In this document: in pieces, positions 52,113 to 60,610 of the stretch
How the letters are laid out: every line of letters starts with the position of its first letter
Numbering within the stretch: the stretch's first letter is position 1
Assembly (NCBI GenBank): GCA_028824555.1
Contig: JAPPDJ010000041.1
Span: 9,525 to 73,524, forward strand
DNA from: Gammaproteobacteria bacterium
GTDB taxonomy: Bacteria > Pseudomonadota > Gammaproteobacteria > Pseudomonadales > Azotimanducaceae
DNA: 64,000 nucleotides
Direction of reading: 5' to 3'
The notes under the pieces: model-generated
The model's database searches: none
What the model saw: the letters and a program-made list of their open reading frames with translations, nothing else
What the model was told of the DNA's origin: nothing
Position numbers and translations under genes: made by a program

Positions 52113-53030
52113 TCAGTGATTCGCCGTCCTCGGCGTGATTCGCTGTTGGATATCCGTCGTGGCGAAGGTTTGGCTTAGCAGGTGGTCGAGCTGCTGAGCG
52201 GCCGTTTCGGACAGGCCCGCGCCCGGCGCTCGCACCGTGTTGTGGGCGATCAAACCGCGGCGGCGGAAGATTTCCTTGCGCACGGCCACGCCCGGTTGGT
52301 TCTCGAAGACGATTAGCGGCAGGTAGCGCTGGTGGATGTTGAAGGCACCTTCCGCGTCCGCCTCCACCATCGCCGCGAGCACTTCGGGGAAGGCGAAACC
52401 GGTCATGAAGCCATCGGCGCCGGCGGCGAGTTCAAAGGCTCCGTAGAGAGCGCCGAGGCCCGTCAGGATCGGCGTGGGGCGGTCGAGTTTGGCCTTCAAC
52501 GCCGCCACGCGGGGCGGCGACGGCAGGGCTTCCTGCTTGATGCAGGCGATCGTCGGGATCTGTGCCACCAACGAAAGCACGAGGTCGAGGGGCATGTGGA
52601 CGCCGGTGGAGCCGGGGTGGTCTTGCAGCACGACGGGGGCCTCCGTGGCTTCGGCGATGGCGCGGATGTGCCCGCGCACTTTGTCGTCCGAGGGCACCGC
52701 CTCGGCGTGAGGCGTGACCATCACGGCGTCGGCACCTCTGGCTATCGCATCCTTGGCGAGTTCGCAGGACGCCTTGGTGCCGGCGTGGCTCGCTCCCACC
52801 ACCACCGGGATCTGGCCTCGGGCAGCCTCCACGCAGGCTTCGACTACCTCGGCCCGCTCTCCGTCCGTGAGCCGATTGGCTTCGCCGAGCACGCCCAGGA
52901 TGGTGACGCCATCGACGCCCCACTCGACCATCCGACGCACCATCGCACCGCAACTCGCGACGTCAATGGACTCGTCGGGAAGAAAGGGCGTCGGCAGGAT
53001 CGGGAAGATGCCACGGAAGGAGATCGCCAT
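52113..53030 (-). CDS. Dihydrodipicolinate synthase-family aldolase, divergent active site
   Basis: A 305-residue TIM-barrel protein of the DapA/N-acetylneuraminate lyase family. The Schiff-base Lys is in IACIKQEA, and the barrel start is FRGIFPILPTPF. The catalytic Thr pair of the GTTGE loop reads GVLGE, and the Tyr of the usual LYNxP reads LQDHP, so two parts of the standard proton relay are absent. It is unlikely to be the lysine-pathway enzyme; it may act on another 2-oxo acid. The start at 53030 has GGAAGGAG upstream. It lies 32 bases after the YeiH-type gene and is probably in the same transcript. Confidence 0.85.
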   Translation of the reverse strand: MAISFRGIFPILPTPFLPDESIDVASCGAMVRRMVEWGVDGVTILGVLGEANRLTDGERAEVVEACVEAARGQIPVVVGASHAGTKASCELAKDAIARGADAVMVTPHAEAVPSDDKVRGHIRAIAEATEAPVVLQDHPGSTGVHMPLDLVLSLVAQIPTIACIKQEALPSPPRVAALKAKLDRPTPILTGLGALYGAFELAAGADGFMTGFAFPEVLAAMVEADAEGAFNIHQRYLPLIVFENQPGVAVRKEIFRRRGLIAHNTVRAPGAGLSETAAQQLDHLLSQTFATTDIQQRITPRTANH

Positions 53031-53062
53031 GCTTGCAGTCGCGCTGGAAGTGCCGCCGCATC

Positions 53063-54340
53063 CTACAGCGACGGCACCGCGAACAGCACGCCGCCGAAGA
53101 GGAGCCAAGCGATGAGCAACGTCCAGGCGATGTTGACGCCTTGCGCCGCGAGGAACGCGGCGGCGGGCCGGCCGCCGTCCATCCGCACCAAGTCGCGGAA
53201 GCGGGCCTCGAGGCCAATGCAGACGAAGGCCAGCGTGAACCACCAAGTGCGCAGGCCCTTGGTGAGGTCTCGAGTGGATTCGACGAACTCGGCGCTCAGC
53301 AAGAACGAGAAGATGGCGGACGCTGCCATGAAGCCGATGACGAACTTCGGGAAGCGCTCCCAGATGATTCGGGCGGAGGGCTTCTCGCCGGAGGCTTCGC
53401 CGGTTCGCAGCGTCCACCAGATCGAGAGCGCGAAAGCGGCGATGCCGAGCATGGCGTTCTGCGAGAACTTGACGATCACCGCCGCGTTCATGGCGGATTC
53501 CCCAACGATCTCGCCGGCCGCCACCACCGCGCCGGAGGTGTCGATGGTGCCGCCGATCCAGGCGCCTCCCACCAAGGCCGGCATGTCGAGCGCGTCGACG
53601 ATCCAGGGCATCGCGAGCATCATCGGCACCGCCACCACCAGCACCAGGGAGGTGACGTAGGAGAGCTTGCGTCGGTCGCCACCGAGCACGCCGCACGCGG
53701 CGATGGCGGCCGAGACGCCGCAGATGGACACGGCAGTCGCCAGCATGGCCGCGAAGTCGTCGTCGAGCTTGAGTCGCTTGGCGATCCAGAAGCCGACATA
53801 CCAGATGACCAAGATCACGAGCGCAGCCTGGGCGATGCCGAGCACCCCCGCCTGGAGGATGTCACCGAGCAGAATGTTGGAGCCCAAGATGACAAGGCCA
53901 ATCTTGATGTAGAACTCGGTGCGGATTGCGCCAAGCAACCAGTCTGGCAGGCGAAAGAGGTTGGAGATGAGAAGGCCAAGCCCAAGGCCCGTGATGACAT
54001 AGGTGAGCCCGGCCGCTTTCATTCCCGCATTGCCGGCGATGAACTGGGCGGCGAGGCCCAGCCCAAACACCGCCGGAAAGGCGATTAGAAACGGTCGCAG
54101 CCGCTCGCGCATTAGTGCGACGCCCACGGCGGCAACGACCATCAGCAACGCCCCCATGCCGAGAACGGCGAGGAGATTGCCGGGCGCGAACAGCCGAGCA
54201 AGCGTATCGGGCGACCACGACAGCGCCGGCAACTCGATCCGAACACCGGCGAGCAGAACGACGAGGAGCGCGAGGCTCAGCCAGCAGGCAAGCCAGTCCT
54301 CCGAAGCAAGGGGCGAGCGGCTAGTGTCGGGTTCGGCCAT
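53063..54340 (-). CDS. YeiH-family membrane protein (putative sulfate exporter family)
   Basis: A 425-residue polytopic inner-membrane protein with about 10-11 hydrophobic helices. Family signatures of the YeiH/Cons_hypoth698 type: FYIKIGLVILGSNILLGDIL, AVSICGVSAAIAACGVLGGDRRKLSY and GGAWIGGTIDTSGAVVAAGEIVGESAMNAAVIVKFSQN. 'Putative sulfate exporter' is the family label; transport has been shown for few members. ATG 54340 was chosen because upstream sequence is not membrane-like. Cotranscribed with the aldolase at 52113, which could make the exported anion, an inference from context. Confidence 0.9.
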   Translation of the reverse strand: MAEPDTSRSPLASEDWLACWLSLALLVVLLAGVRIELPALSWSPDTLARLFAPGNLLAVLGMGALLMVVAAVGVALMRERLRPFLIAFPAVFGLGLAAQFIAGNAGMKAAGLTYVITGLGLGLLISNLFRLPDWLLGAIRTEFYIKIGLVILGSNILLGDILQAGVLGIAQAALVILVIWYVGFWIAKRLKLDDDFAAMLATAVSICGVSAAIAACGVLGGDRRKLSYVTSLVLVVAVPMMLAMPWIVDALDMPALVGGAWIGGTIDTSGAVVAAGEIVGESAMNAAVIVKFSQNAMLGIAAFALSIWWTLRTGEASGEKPSARIIWERFPKFVIGFMAASAIFSFLLSAEFVESTRDLTKGLRTWWFTLAFVCIGLEARFRDLVRMDGGRPAAAFLAAQGVNIAWTLLIAWLLFGGVLFAVPSL

Positions 54341-54406
54341 GGATTGTGGGTCTCGGTCTGCCAGCAAAGCATGGAAGCAATGCCGGCTGAACGCAACCAA
54401 ACGGCA

Positions 54407-54487
54407 CGTAGGGGTCGGGCTGTCCCATCCCATCGGAAAATCGTCTAAGCGTCCAGCACGGGACGGGACAAGCCCCGCCTCTACGAA
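54407..54487. repeat. GTAGGGG...CTACGA palindromic pair
   Basis: CGTAGGGGTCGGGCTGTCCC at 54407 and, about 50 bases on, GGGACGGGACAAGCCCCGCCTCTACGA in opposite sense: one pair of the repeat family seen at 44861-45186. The rest of the gap 54341-54629 holds no gene other than the higBA promoter. Confidence 0.7.
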
Positions 54488-54594
54488 TAAAGCGAGGCAA
54501 TATCATTGGGTTGCACGATCTGTTCCATGGAAGGGTGCAGCGCAGACTCAAGGACCTTGGGGCGGGGATCCTTCCCAACCTGCGAAAAGCTCGC

Positions 54595-54623
54595 TTGACG
54601 TACTACGGTACGTGTACAAGAAT
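54595..54623 (+). promoter_or_regulatory. higBA promoter with internal operator palindrome
   Basis: TTGACG (-35, 54595-54600), 17-bp spacer, AAGAAT (-10, 54618-54623), 6 bases before the higB ATG; an alternative -10 is TACAAG at shorter spacing. Between the boxes lies ACGTAC-TACG-GTACGT (54598-54613), a perfect inverted repeat suited to autorepression by HigA. Confidence 0.65.
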
Positions 54624-54629
54624 TCCTCA

Positions 54630-54917
54630 ATGATCCGGTCCTTCGCAGACAGCGCCACGCGACGACTGTTCGAACAGGATCGCCGGCGAGGTTTTCGCGG
54701 CCTGGACTACGGGAGAGCGCTCGTGCTCCTCGATGCGCTAGATGCCGCGCCGAAACTAGCCGCCCTGCAGCCATTGCAGGCCGTTCGGCTCCACCCGCTG
54801 AAGGGTGCCCGGCAGGGCCAATGGGCGATGACGGTGAACGCCCGCTGGCGTGTCACGTTCCGTTTCGACGATGGCAATGCGCACGATGTCGCGATCGAGG
54901 ACTACCACACCGGCTGA
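54630..54917 (+). CDS. higB: HigB-family ribosome-dependent mRNA interferase toxin
   Basis: A 95-residue RelE-superfamily protein of the HigB type: IRSFADSATRRLFEQDRRRGF at the N-terminus, an LDALDAAPKLAALQPLQAVRLHPLKGARQGQWAMTVNARWRVTFRFDDGNAHDVAIEDYHTG core and end. The family cleaves mRNA on the ribosome. ATG 54630 follows the promoter at close range, so the leader is very short. Toxin precedes antitoxin, the standard hig order. The TGA overlaps an ATG of the antitoxin frame. Confidence 0.92.
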   Translation: MIRSFADSATRRLFEQDRRRGFRGLDYGRALVLLDALDAAPKLAALQPLQAVRLHPLKGARQGQWAMTVNARWRVTFRFDDGNAHDVAIEDYHTG

Positions 54918-54928
54918 TGGAGAAACCC

Positions 54929-55219
54929 ATGACACGGACTCGAACGCACCCTGGACAGTTTCTGCGTGCCGAGCTCGATGCACGCGGAATGACGGCCAGT
55001 CAACTTGCGCTCGCCATTCGCGTGCCCGCCAACCGGATTACCGCGATCGTGCGTGGCGATCGGGCCGTCACGGCCGAAACCGCCGTCCGCCTAGGTCGGT
55101 ACCTCGGCACCGGTGCGACATTCTGGATGAACCTCCAAGCCCAGCACGACATCTCCGTAGTAGAGGCAACCCACGGAGCGGCCATCGACCTGGATCTTGC
55201 AGGGGCGCATCAAGGCTGA
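54929..55219 (+). CDS. higA: HigA-family antitoxin (XRE helix-turn-helix)
   Basis: A 96-residue DNA-binding antitoxin: HPGQFLRAELDARGMTASQLALAIRVPANRITAIVRGDRAVTAETAVRLGRYLGTGATFWMNLQAQHDI, the canonical HigA HTH_3 pattern with the FWMNLQ segment. ATG 54929 has GGAG at 7-nt spacing; ATG 54917, overlapping the higB stop, is an alternative. It should bind HigB and the palindrome at 54598-54613. Confidence 0.93.
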   Translation: MTRTRTHPGQFLRAELDARGMTASQLALAIRVPANRITAIVRGDRAVTAETAVRLGRYLGTGATFWMNLQAQHDISVVEATHGAAIDLDLAGAHQG

Positions 55220-55322
55220 CGGCCAAGCCGCAAAACTCCACCTGGGTCAGTCCGAGCCGCCAACAGGGCGGGCATCCTCTACAATGCGCGCCCTTTTTTG
55301 CTGGCCGCTTCGGAGCCACGCC

Positions 55323-58300
55323 ATGTCCGCCCAACCATCGCCTGAGACAACCAAGGAGCGCAAGGACGCTTCCGGCACCCCCTTTTCCTTCGTGGCGATG
55401 GAACACGAGATTATCGAGCGGTGGGAGAAGCTCGACATCTTCCGGCAGTCGCTGGCGAACACGCAAGACAAGCAGCCCTATGTCTTCTACGACGGGCCGC
55501 CGTTCGCCACTGGGTTGCCGCACCACGGCCACATCCTGGGATCGACCCTGAAGGATGTGGTGCCGCGCTACTGGACGATGAAAGGGCGCTATGTGGACCG
55601 CCGCTTCGGCTGGGACTGCCACGGCCTGCCCATCGAGCAGGAGATCGACAAGAGCCTTGGCATGTCGGCGGCGGAGGCGGTGGCGAAGTTCGGCGTCGCC
55701 GGCTACAACGACCGCTGCCGCGCCATCGTCGAGCGCTATGTCGCCGAGTGGCGCAAGACCATCACGCGTCTCGGCCGCTGGGTGGACTTCGACAACGACT
55801 ACAAGACGATGGACGCCTGGTACATGGAGTCCGTCTGGTGGGTGGTCAAGCAGCTCTGGGACAAGGGCCTGATCTACAAGGGCTTTAAGGTCATGCCCGT
55901 ATCCACGTCCCTGGAGACGGTGCTGGCCAACTTCGAGGCGGGGCTGAACTACCTCGACGTCACGGACCCTGCCGTGACCGTGCTTTTCCGGTTGCAGGAC
56001 GAGGATGCATATCTCGCAGCCTGGACCACCACTCCCTGGACGCTGCCCTCGAATCTCGCCATCTGCGCCCACGCGGACATCGACTACGTCAAGGTTCGGG
56101 ACGCGGAAAGCGACAGGACGATCTATCTCGCCGAAGGGCGGCTCGAACACTATCGCTCCCGACATCCCGAGCTCGAAGTGGTCGCGAGCATTAAGGGTCG
56201 CGACTTGGCCGGCCGCACCTACGAGCCGCTGTTTGACTACTTCGAAGCCGAGCGCACACGCGGCGCATTCCAGGTGGTGCTCGACGATTACGTGACCGCC
56301 GACGAAGGCACCGGGCTCGTCCATCAAGCGCCGGCGTTCGGCGAGGACGACCACCGTGTGCTGCGAGCCGCCGGCATCGATGCCTTCGCCTGCCCGGTGA
56401 CGATGGCGGGCGTCTTCACCGAGGAAGTGCGCGACTTCGCCGGCCAGTATGTGAAGGACGCCGACCCGGCCATCACCCGCCACCTCAGGGCAAACGGCTC
56501 GCTCTACGACGAAGCCGTCATCAACCACAGCTATCCTTTTTGCTGGCGCAGCGACACGCCGCTCATCTATCGCGCCGTGCCTTCATGGTTCGTGCGCGTC
56601 ACCGACATCGCGGACAAGCTAGTGGCCGCCAATGACGAGGTGCATTGGGTGCCCGGCCACCTCAAAGAGGGCCGGATGGGCAATTGGCTCAAGGGCGCCA
56701 TCGACTGGGCCATCTCCCGCAACCGCGTCTGGGGCACGCCGCTGCCGCTGTGGGAAAACGACGTGACGGGCAAGGTGCGCTGCTTGGGCTCGGTCGAGGA
56801 ACTCACCGAGCTAACTGGGGTGACCGTCACGGACCTGCACCGGGAGCATGTGGACCCCCTCACCTTCACCGTGGGCGGCGAGGAGGGTGTCTATCGCCGC
56901 GTGGAGGAGGTGCTGGACTGCTGGTTCGAGTCCGGCTCCATGCCGTATGCACAGTTGCACTATCCGTTCGAGAACCGCACGGCGTTTGAGGAAGGATTCC
57001 CGGCGGAGTTCATCGAGGAAGGGCTGGACCAAACCCGCGGCTGGTTCTATACGTTGCTGGTGCTCGCCGCTGCGCTGTTTGAACAGCCGGCGTTTCGCAA
57101 TGTGATCGTCCACGGCATGGTGCTGGCCGCGGACGGCAAGAAGATGTCTAAGAGCCTGCGCAACTACACGCCGCCGGAAGAGCTCATGGAGACCTTCGGC
57201 GCCGACGCGGTGCGGCTTTGCCTGATGACCTCTGGCCTGGTGCGGGCGGAGGAACAGCGCTTCACCGACGACGGCGTCCGCGACATGGTTCGGCGCGCGC
57301 TCTTGCCTTGGCACAACGCCTATTCCTTCCTTGCCACGTATGCCGAAATCGACGGCTGGACGCCCGGGCAGGCAGGGGAGCCCTCAGCTTGGGGGAGCGC
57401 GAGGGGCTTCCCCTCGCCAGAGGAGTCCGGCCAAACGACCATTCTCGATCGGTGGATCCTGTCGCGCCTGCAAACTCTGAAGGCGAACATCGGCCGCGAG
57501 ATGGAGCGGTATCGGCTCGACAACGTCGTGCCGAGGTTGTTCTCCTTCATCGAAGACCTCACCAACTGGTACATCCGCCTGAACCGTCCGCGCTTCTGGG
57601 GCGAGGGCATGACAGCGGACAAGCAGGCGGCCTACACGACGCTCTACACCACCCTCCACGAGCTATCTGCGGCGATGGCGCCGTTTGCGCCGTTTCTGGC
57701 GGACCATATTTACCTGTCGCTGTCTCGGCTGGGCAGGAATGAGGAAGAGGGCCCGGAGCGTAAAGACACCCCTGCCCTTTCGGTGCATCTCCTCGACTAT
57801 CCCGAAGCCGAGCCCCGTCTAACGCAGCCAGCGCTTGAAGACGCGGTGACGCGAATGCAGCGCGTCATCCTGCTCGCAAGGCGCAAGCGCGAGGAAGTGA
57901 AGATCGGCATCCGCACGCCGCTCGCGTCGCTCACCATCGTCCACCGCGATGCCGACTTGCTCGATGGCCTTCGGAGCCTTGAGGACACCGTTCGTCGCGA
58001 GCTCAATGTCAAGGCCGTGCGCTACGAGCAAGACGAGAGCAAGTACATCCGGCTCTACGCCAAACCCAACTTCCCGGTGCTGGGGAAGCGGCTGGGGCGG
58101 CGGATGCGCGAGGTGCAGAAGCAGGTGGAGGCACTCGATGTCGAGGCATTGGAGGCGTTCCAGGCCGAAGGTTCGCTGACCCTCGACGGCGAGACATTCA
58201 CCACCGAAGAGATCAACGTCTTCCGCGAGGCCGTGCCGGGCACGAATGCGGTTTCCGACCGCCTCGTCTCCATCGACCTTGACTGCGCCCTCACGCCGGA

Positions 58301-58568
58301 TCTGGTGCGAGAGGGCCTCGCCCGCGAGGTGGTGAATCGCATCCAACGCTCACGGCGGGAGTTGGGGCTTGAAGTCACCGACCGAATCGATATTGCCTAC
58401 ACGGCTGATGCCGAGCTAGAAGCGGCGATGGCCGAACACCATGACTACATCGCCGGTGAAGTTCTGGCCTTGCGCCTTGCCGAGGGAGCGGCCGGGAAGT
58501 CTCAGGATCTATCAGCCACCATCGACGGCAAACGCCTCGAATACAGCATTGTGGTGGCCGGTGGCTGA
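55323..58568 (+). CDS. ileS: Isoleucyl-tRNA synthetase, type 2 (eukaryote-like)
   Basis: Charges tRNA-Ile with editing of Val. The 1081-residue class I synthetase has HIGH as HHGH (67-70, in FYDGPPFATGLPHHGHILGSTLKD) and KMSKS near 607-611. The CP1 editing domain with TTPWTLPSNLAI is present, and the anticodon-binding region carries LDRWILSRL. The FATGLPHxGH form and the length identify the IleRS2 group shared with eukaryotes; bacterial IleRS1 reads YANGxxHIGH. Residues about 679-705 are an unusual Gly/Pro/Ser-rich insertion before LDRW. ATG 55323 has GGAG at 8-nt spacing; a TACAAT (-10-like) lies at 55280. No lspA or ribF is adjacent, unlike many IleRS1 genes. Confidence 0.96.
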   Translation: MSAQPSPETTKERKDASGTPFSFVAMEHEIIERWEKLDIFRQSLANTQDKQPYVFYDGPPFATGLPHHGHILGSTLKDVVPRYWTMKGRYVDRRFGWDCHGLPIEQEIDKSLGMSAAEAVAKFGVAGYNDRCRAIVERYVAEWRKTITRLGRWVDFDNDYKTMDAWYMESVWWVVKQLWDKGLIYKGFKVMPVSTSLETVLANFEAGLNYLDVTDPAVTVLFRLQDEDAYLAAWTTTPWTLPSNLAICAHADIDYVKVRDAESDRTIYLAEGRLEHYRSRHPELEVVASIKGRDLAGRTYEPLFDYFEAERTRGAFQVVLDDYVTADEGTGLVHQAPAFGEDDHRVLRAAGIDAFACPVTMAGVFTEEVRDFAGQYVKDADPAITRHLRANGSLYDEAVINHSYPFCWRSDTPLIYRAVPSWFVRVTDIADKLVAANDEVHWVPGHLKEGRMGNWLKGAIDWAISRNRVWGTPLPLWENDVTGKVRCLGSVEELTELTGVTVTDLHREHVDPLTFTVGGEEGVYRRVEEVLDCWFESGSMPYAQLHYPFENRTAFEEGFPAEFIEEGLDQTRGWFYTLLVLAAALFEQPAFRNVIVHGMVLAADGKKMSKSLRNYTPPEELMETFGADAVRLCLMTSGLVRAEEQRFTDDGVRDMVRRALLPWHNAYSFLATYAEIDGWTPGQAGEPSAWGSARGFPSPEESGQTTILDRWILSRLQTLKANIGREMERYRLDNVVPRLFSFIEDLTNWYIRLNRPRFWGEGMTADKQAAYTTLYTTLHELSAAMAPFAPFLADHIYLSLSRLGRNEEEGPERKDTPALSVHLLDYPEAEPRLTQPALEDAVTRMQRVILLARRKREEVKIGIRTPLASLTIVHRDADLLDGLRSLEDTVRRELNVKAVRYEQDESKYIRLYAKPNFPVLGKRLGRRMREVQKQVEALDVEALEAFQAEGSLTLDGETFTTEEINVFREAVPGTNAVSDRLVSIDLDCALTPDLVREGLAREVVNRIQRSRRELGLEVTDRIDIAYTADAELEAAMAEHHDYIAGEVLALRLAEGAAGKSQDLSATIDGKRLEYSIVVAGG

Positions 58569-58575
58569 TGTTCTT

Positions 58576-58604
58576 GGGGGCGATGGCATCTTGCCCTCGC
58601 CCCC
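58576..58604. terminator. Hairpin between ileS and the convergent SDR gene
   Basis: Arms GGGGGCGA / TCGCCCCC (8 bp) with a 13-nt loop, beginning 7 bases after the ileS stop and 36 bases before the SDR stop. No U-run; possibly a bidirectional transcript end. Confidence 0.4.
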
Positions 58605-58640
58605 AGGGGCCCCGTCGCATACCGACGATGAGGCGTGGCG

Positions 58641-59501
58641 TTAGACGCCTCGTTCTTCCCGATAGGTCGCCCAGCGCTCGAAGGCGCCCGCCATTTCCTC
58701 GAAGCGTTGGTCGCTCATTTCCTTCAGTTCGGGGTGGGTGAAGATGTAGAACTCGTTTTCGCGGATGGCGTGAAGGACCATGTCGCCGACTATGGCGGGG
58801 TCGAGGGAGCGGTGGCGGAGGTCTTCCAGCCGGCTGTCCCATTCCTCGGGCGGCGCGTCGCGCATGAGGGCGGGGCGTGCATCTCCCGGCAGCGACTCGG
58901 GTCGGTTACGTTCGGACGTGAAGATGTTGGTATTGACGACGCCCGGGCAGAGGGCGGAGACGCCGATGTTGTGCGGCGCGAGATCCGTTCGCATCGTCTC
59001 GGAGATGCCCACCACCGCGAACTTGGTCATCACGTAGATGCCGAGCGCCGGCACCGCGATGTGCCCAGCCATCGAAGCGGTGTTGACGAAGTGGCCACCC
59101 TCGCCGTGGCGCTTGATGCGTTCGACGAAGGTTTGGATGCCGTTCACCACGCCGTCGATGTTCACCCGCGTCACCCAGTCCCAGTCGTGGTAGGTGTGGG
59201 AATCCACGGTGCCGCCAGCCACTACGCCGGCGTTGTTGCAGACCACATGCACCTTGCCGAAGCGCTCTTCGGCCGCGTCCGCGGCAGCCGCCATCGCATC
59301 GCGGTCGGTCACGTCCAGCTTGAGGTCCAAAAACTCCGCGTTGCTGGCCTCGAACTCCGCCCGCACGGCGGCGAGGGCGGCGTCCTCGATGTCCGCGATC
59401 ACCACCTTCATTCCGGCGCGCGAGAACGACCGCGCCATCGCCAGCCCCATCCCGCTCGCGCCCCCGGTGATGAACGCCACCTTCCCTGCCACATCCTGCA
59501 T
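58641..59501 (-). CDS. SDR-family NAD(P)-dependent oxidoreductase
   Basis: A 286-residue classical short-chain dehydrogenase: coenzyme loop TGGASGMG, adenine-binding LDVTDRDAM, structural NNAGVV, catalytic Ser in VNTASMAGHIAVPALG, and YVMTK with Tyr and Lys intact. After the catalytic core, LCPGVVNTNIF is the PG motif. The C-terminal about 60 residues, with the HPELKEMSDQRFEEM pattern, occur in many SDRs of unknown substrate. ATG 59501 has GAGGGG at 8-nt spacing. It diverges from the ABC operon. Confidence 0.92.
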   Translation of the reverse strand: MQDVAGKVAFITGGASGMGLAMARSFSRAGMKVVIADIEDAALAAVRAEFEASNAEFLDLKLDVTDRDAMAAAADAAEERFGKVHVVCNNAGVVAGGTVDSHTYHDWDWVTRVNIDGVVNGIQTFVERIKRHGEGGHFVNTASMAGHIAVPALGIYVMTKFAVVGISETMRTDLAPHNIGVSALCPGVVNTNIFTSERNRPESLPGDARPALMRDAPPEEWDSRLEDLRHRSLDPAIVGDMVLHAIRENEFYIFTHPELKEMSDQRFEEMAGAFERWATYREERGV

Positions 59502-59680
59502 GTCCCATGCCCCTCGGTTGTCGATGGGTCGCCAGTCTATATGACGACGTGCTACGACGACGCGAAGCCGCATGCATCGCGCCAGAGGGCCTCTGCCCGG
59601 CGAAGGGCCTAGAAACTCGGTCGATGCCCGGCTACATTACGCGCCGCTCGAAACGGGCGCGTTGCTCCTTTGCGGAGCGG

Positions 59681-60610
59681 ATGGAACAGGAGGAGTTCGT
59701 AGACGTGATTCGCACCGAAGGACTCACGCGGCGATACGGTGAGACGCTGGCGGTGGATTCCGTGAGCTTCGAGATCGATCGTGCGGAGATTGTGGGGCTC
59801 TTGGGCCACAACGGGGCTGGCAAGTCCACCATCATGAAGATGCTCACGGGGTTCCTGGAGCCGAGCGATGGCAGCGTCACCATCGACGGGGTGGACGTGG
59901 CCGCCGAACCCAAGCGGGTGCAGGCGAATCTTGGCTATCTGCCGGAGACGTTGCCGCTCTATCCGGAAATGACCGTCGTCGACTACCTCGACTACGTGAC
60001 CACCTTGCGCAACGTGACGGAGCGTCCGGCGGCCATACGCCGGGCTCTCGCCGCCACGGACCTGCTCGGTCGCGCCACCGACGTCATCGGCACGCTTTCG
60101 CGGGGCTTTCGCCAGCGTGTGGGCGTGGCGCAGGCCATCGTCCACGAGCCTGGCATCCTGATCCTGGACGAGCCCACCAATGGCCTCGATCCGTCGCAAA
60201 CCCAACAGATGCGGCAGCTGATCCAGAGCCTTGCCGAGAACGCGACGGTGATCCTCTCGACGCACATCATGCAAGAGGTGAACGCCATCTGCGATCGCGT
60301 GATGATCCTCTCGAACGGCCGGCTGGCGGTGGACGAGCGCCTCGATGCATTGCAGGAAAGCGGTCGCCTGCGGCTCGAAACCGATGCCGAACCGGGTCAC
60401 GTCGCCCGCGCCCTCGATGGCATCGCCGACGTGACCGTCGACGACGGCGCCCTGCTGCTGCATCTTGCCGCCGGCGGCGCCGATGAGCGGGCAGAGGTGG
60501 CGAAGCGCCTGGTCGCCGGCGACGTCGCGGTTCACGCCCTGCATCCCGCCGTGCGAGACCTGGAGGCGATCTTCCGCGAGGCCAGCGAGGAGGTTCCCCA
60601 TGCAGCCTAA
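59681..60610 (+). CDS. ABC transporter ATP-binding protein, GldA-like
   Basis: A 309-residue ATPase subunit: Walker A GHNGAGKST, Q-loop region LGYLPE, signature LSRGFRQRVGVAQA, Walker B ILILDEPT, H-loop STH. The DVAAEPKRVQANLGYLPE and NATVILSTHIMQEVNAICDRV segments match ABC-2-type exporters of the GldA family. ATG 59681 was chosen (GTG 59705 with AGGAGG about 11 bases before it is an alternative). The last 11 bases overlap the permease gene at 60600, so it is an operon. 'Gld' is a similarity label; gliding is not implied. Confidence 0.93.
   Translation: MEQEEFVDVIRTEGLTRRYGETLAVDSVSFEIDRAEIVGLLGHNGAGKSTIMKMLTGFLEPSDGSVTIDGVDVAAEPKRVQANLGYLPETLPLYPEMTVVDYLDYVTTLRNVTERPAAIRRALAATDLLGRATDVIGTLSRGFRQRVGVAQAIVHEPGILILDEPTNGLDPSQTQQMRQLIQSLAENATVILSTHIMQEVNAICDRVMILSNGRLAVDERLDALQESGRLRLETDAEPGHVARALDGIADVTVDDGALLLHLAAGGADERAEVAKRLVAGDVAVHALHPAVRDLEAIFREASEEVPHAA

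Noticed and set aside
55257-55285. Full sigma70 promoter for ileS
   Set aside because: TACAAT is a fair -10 box but the sequence 17 bp upstream does not resemble TTGACA, so it is only mentioned under the gene.
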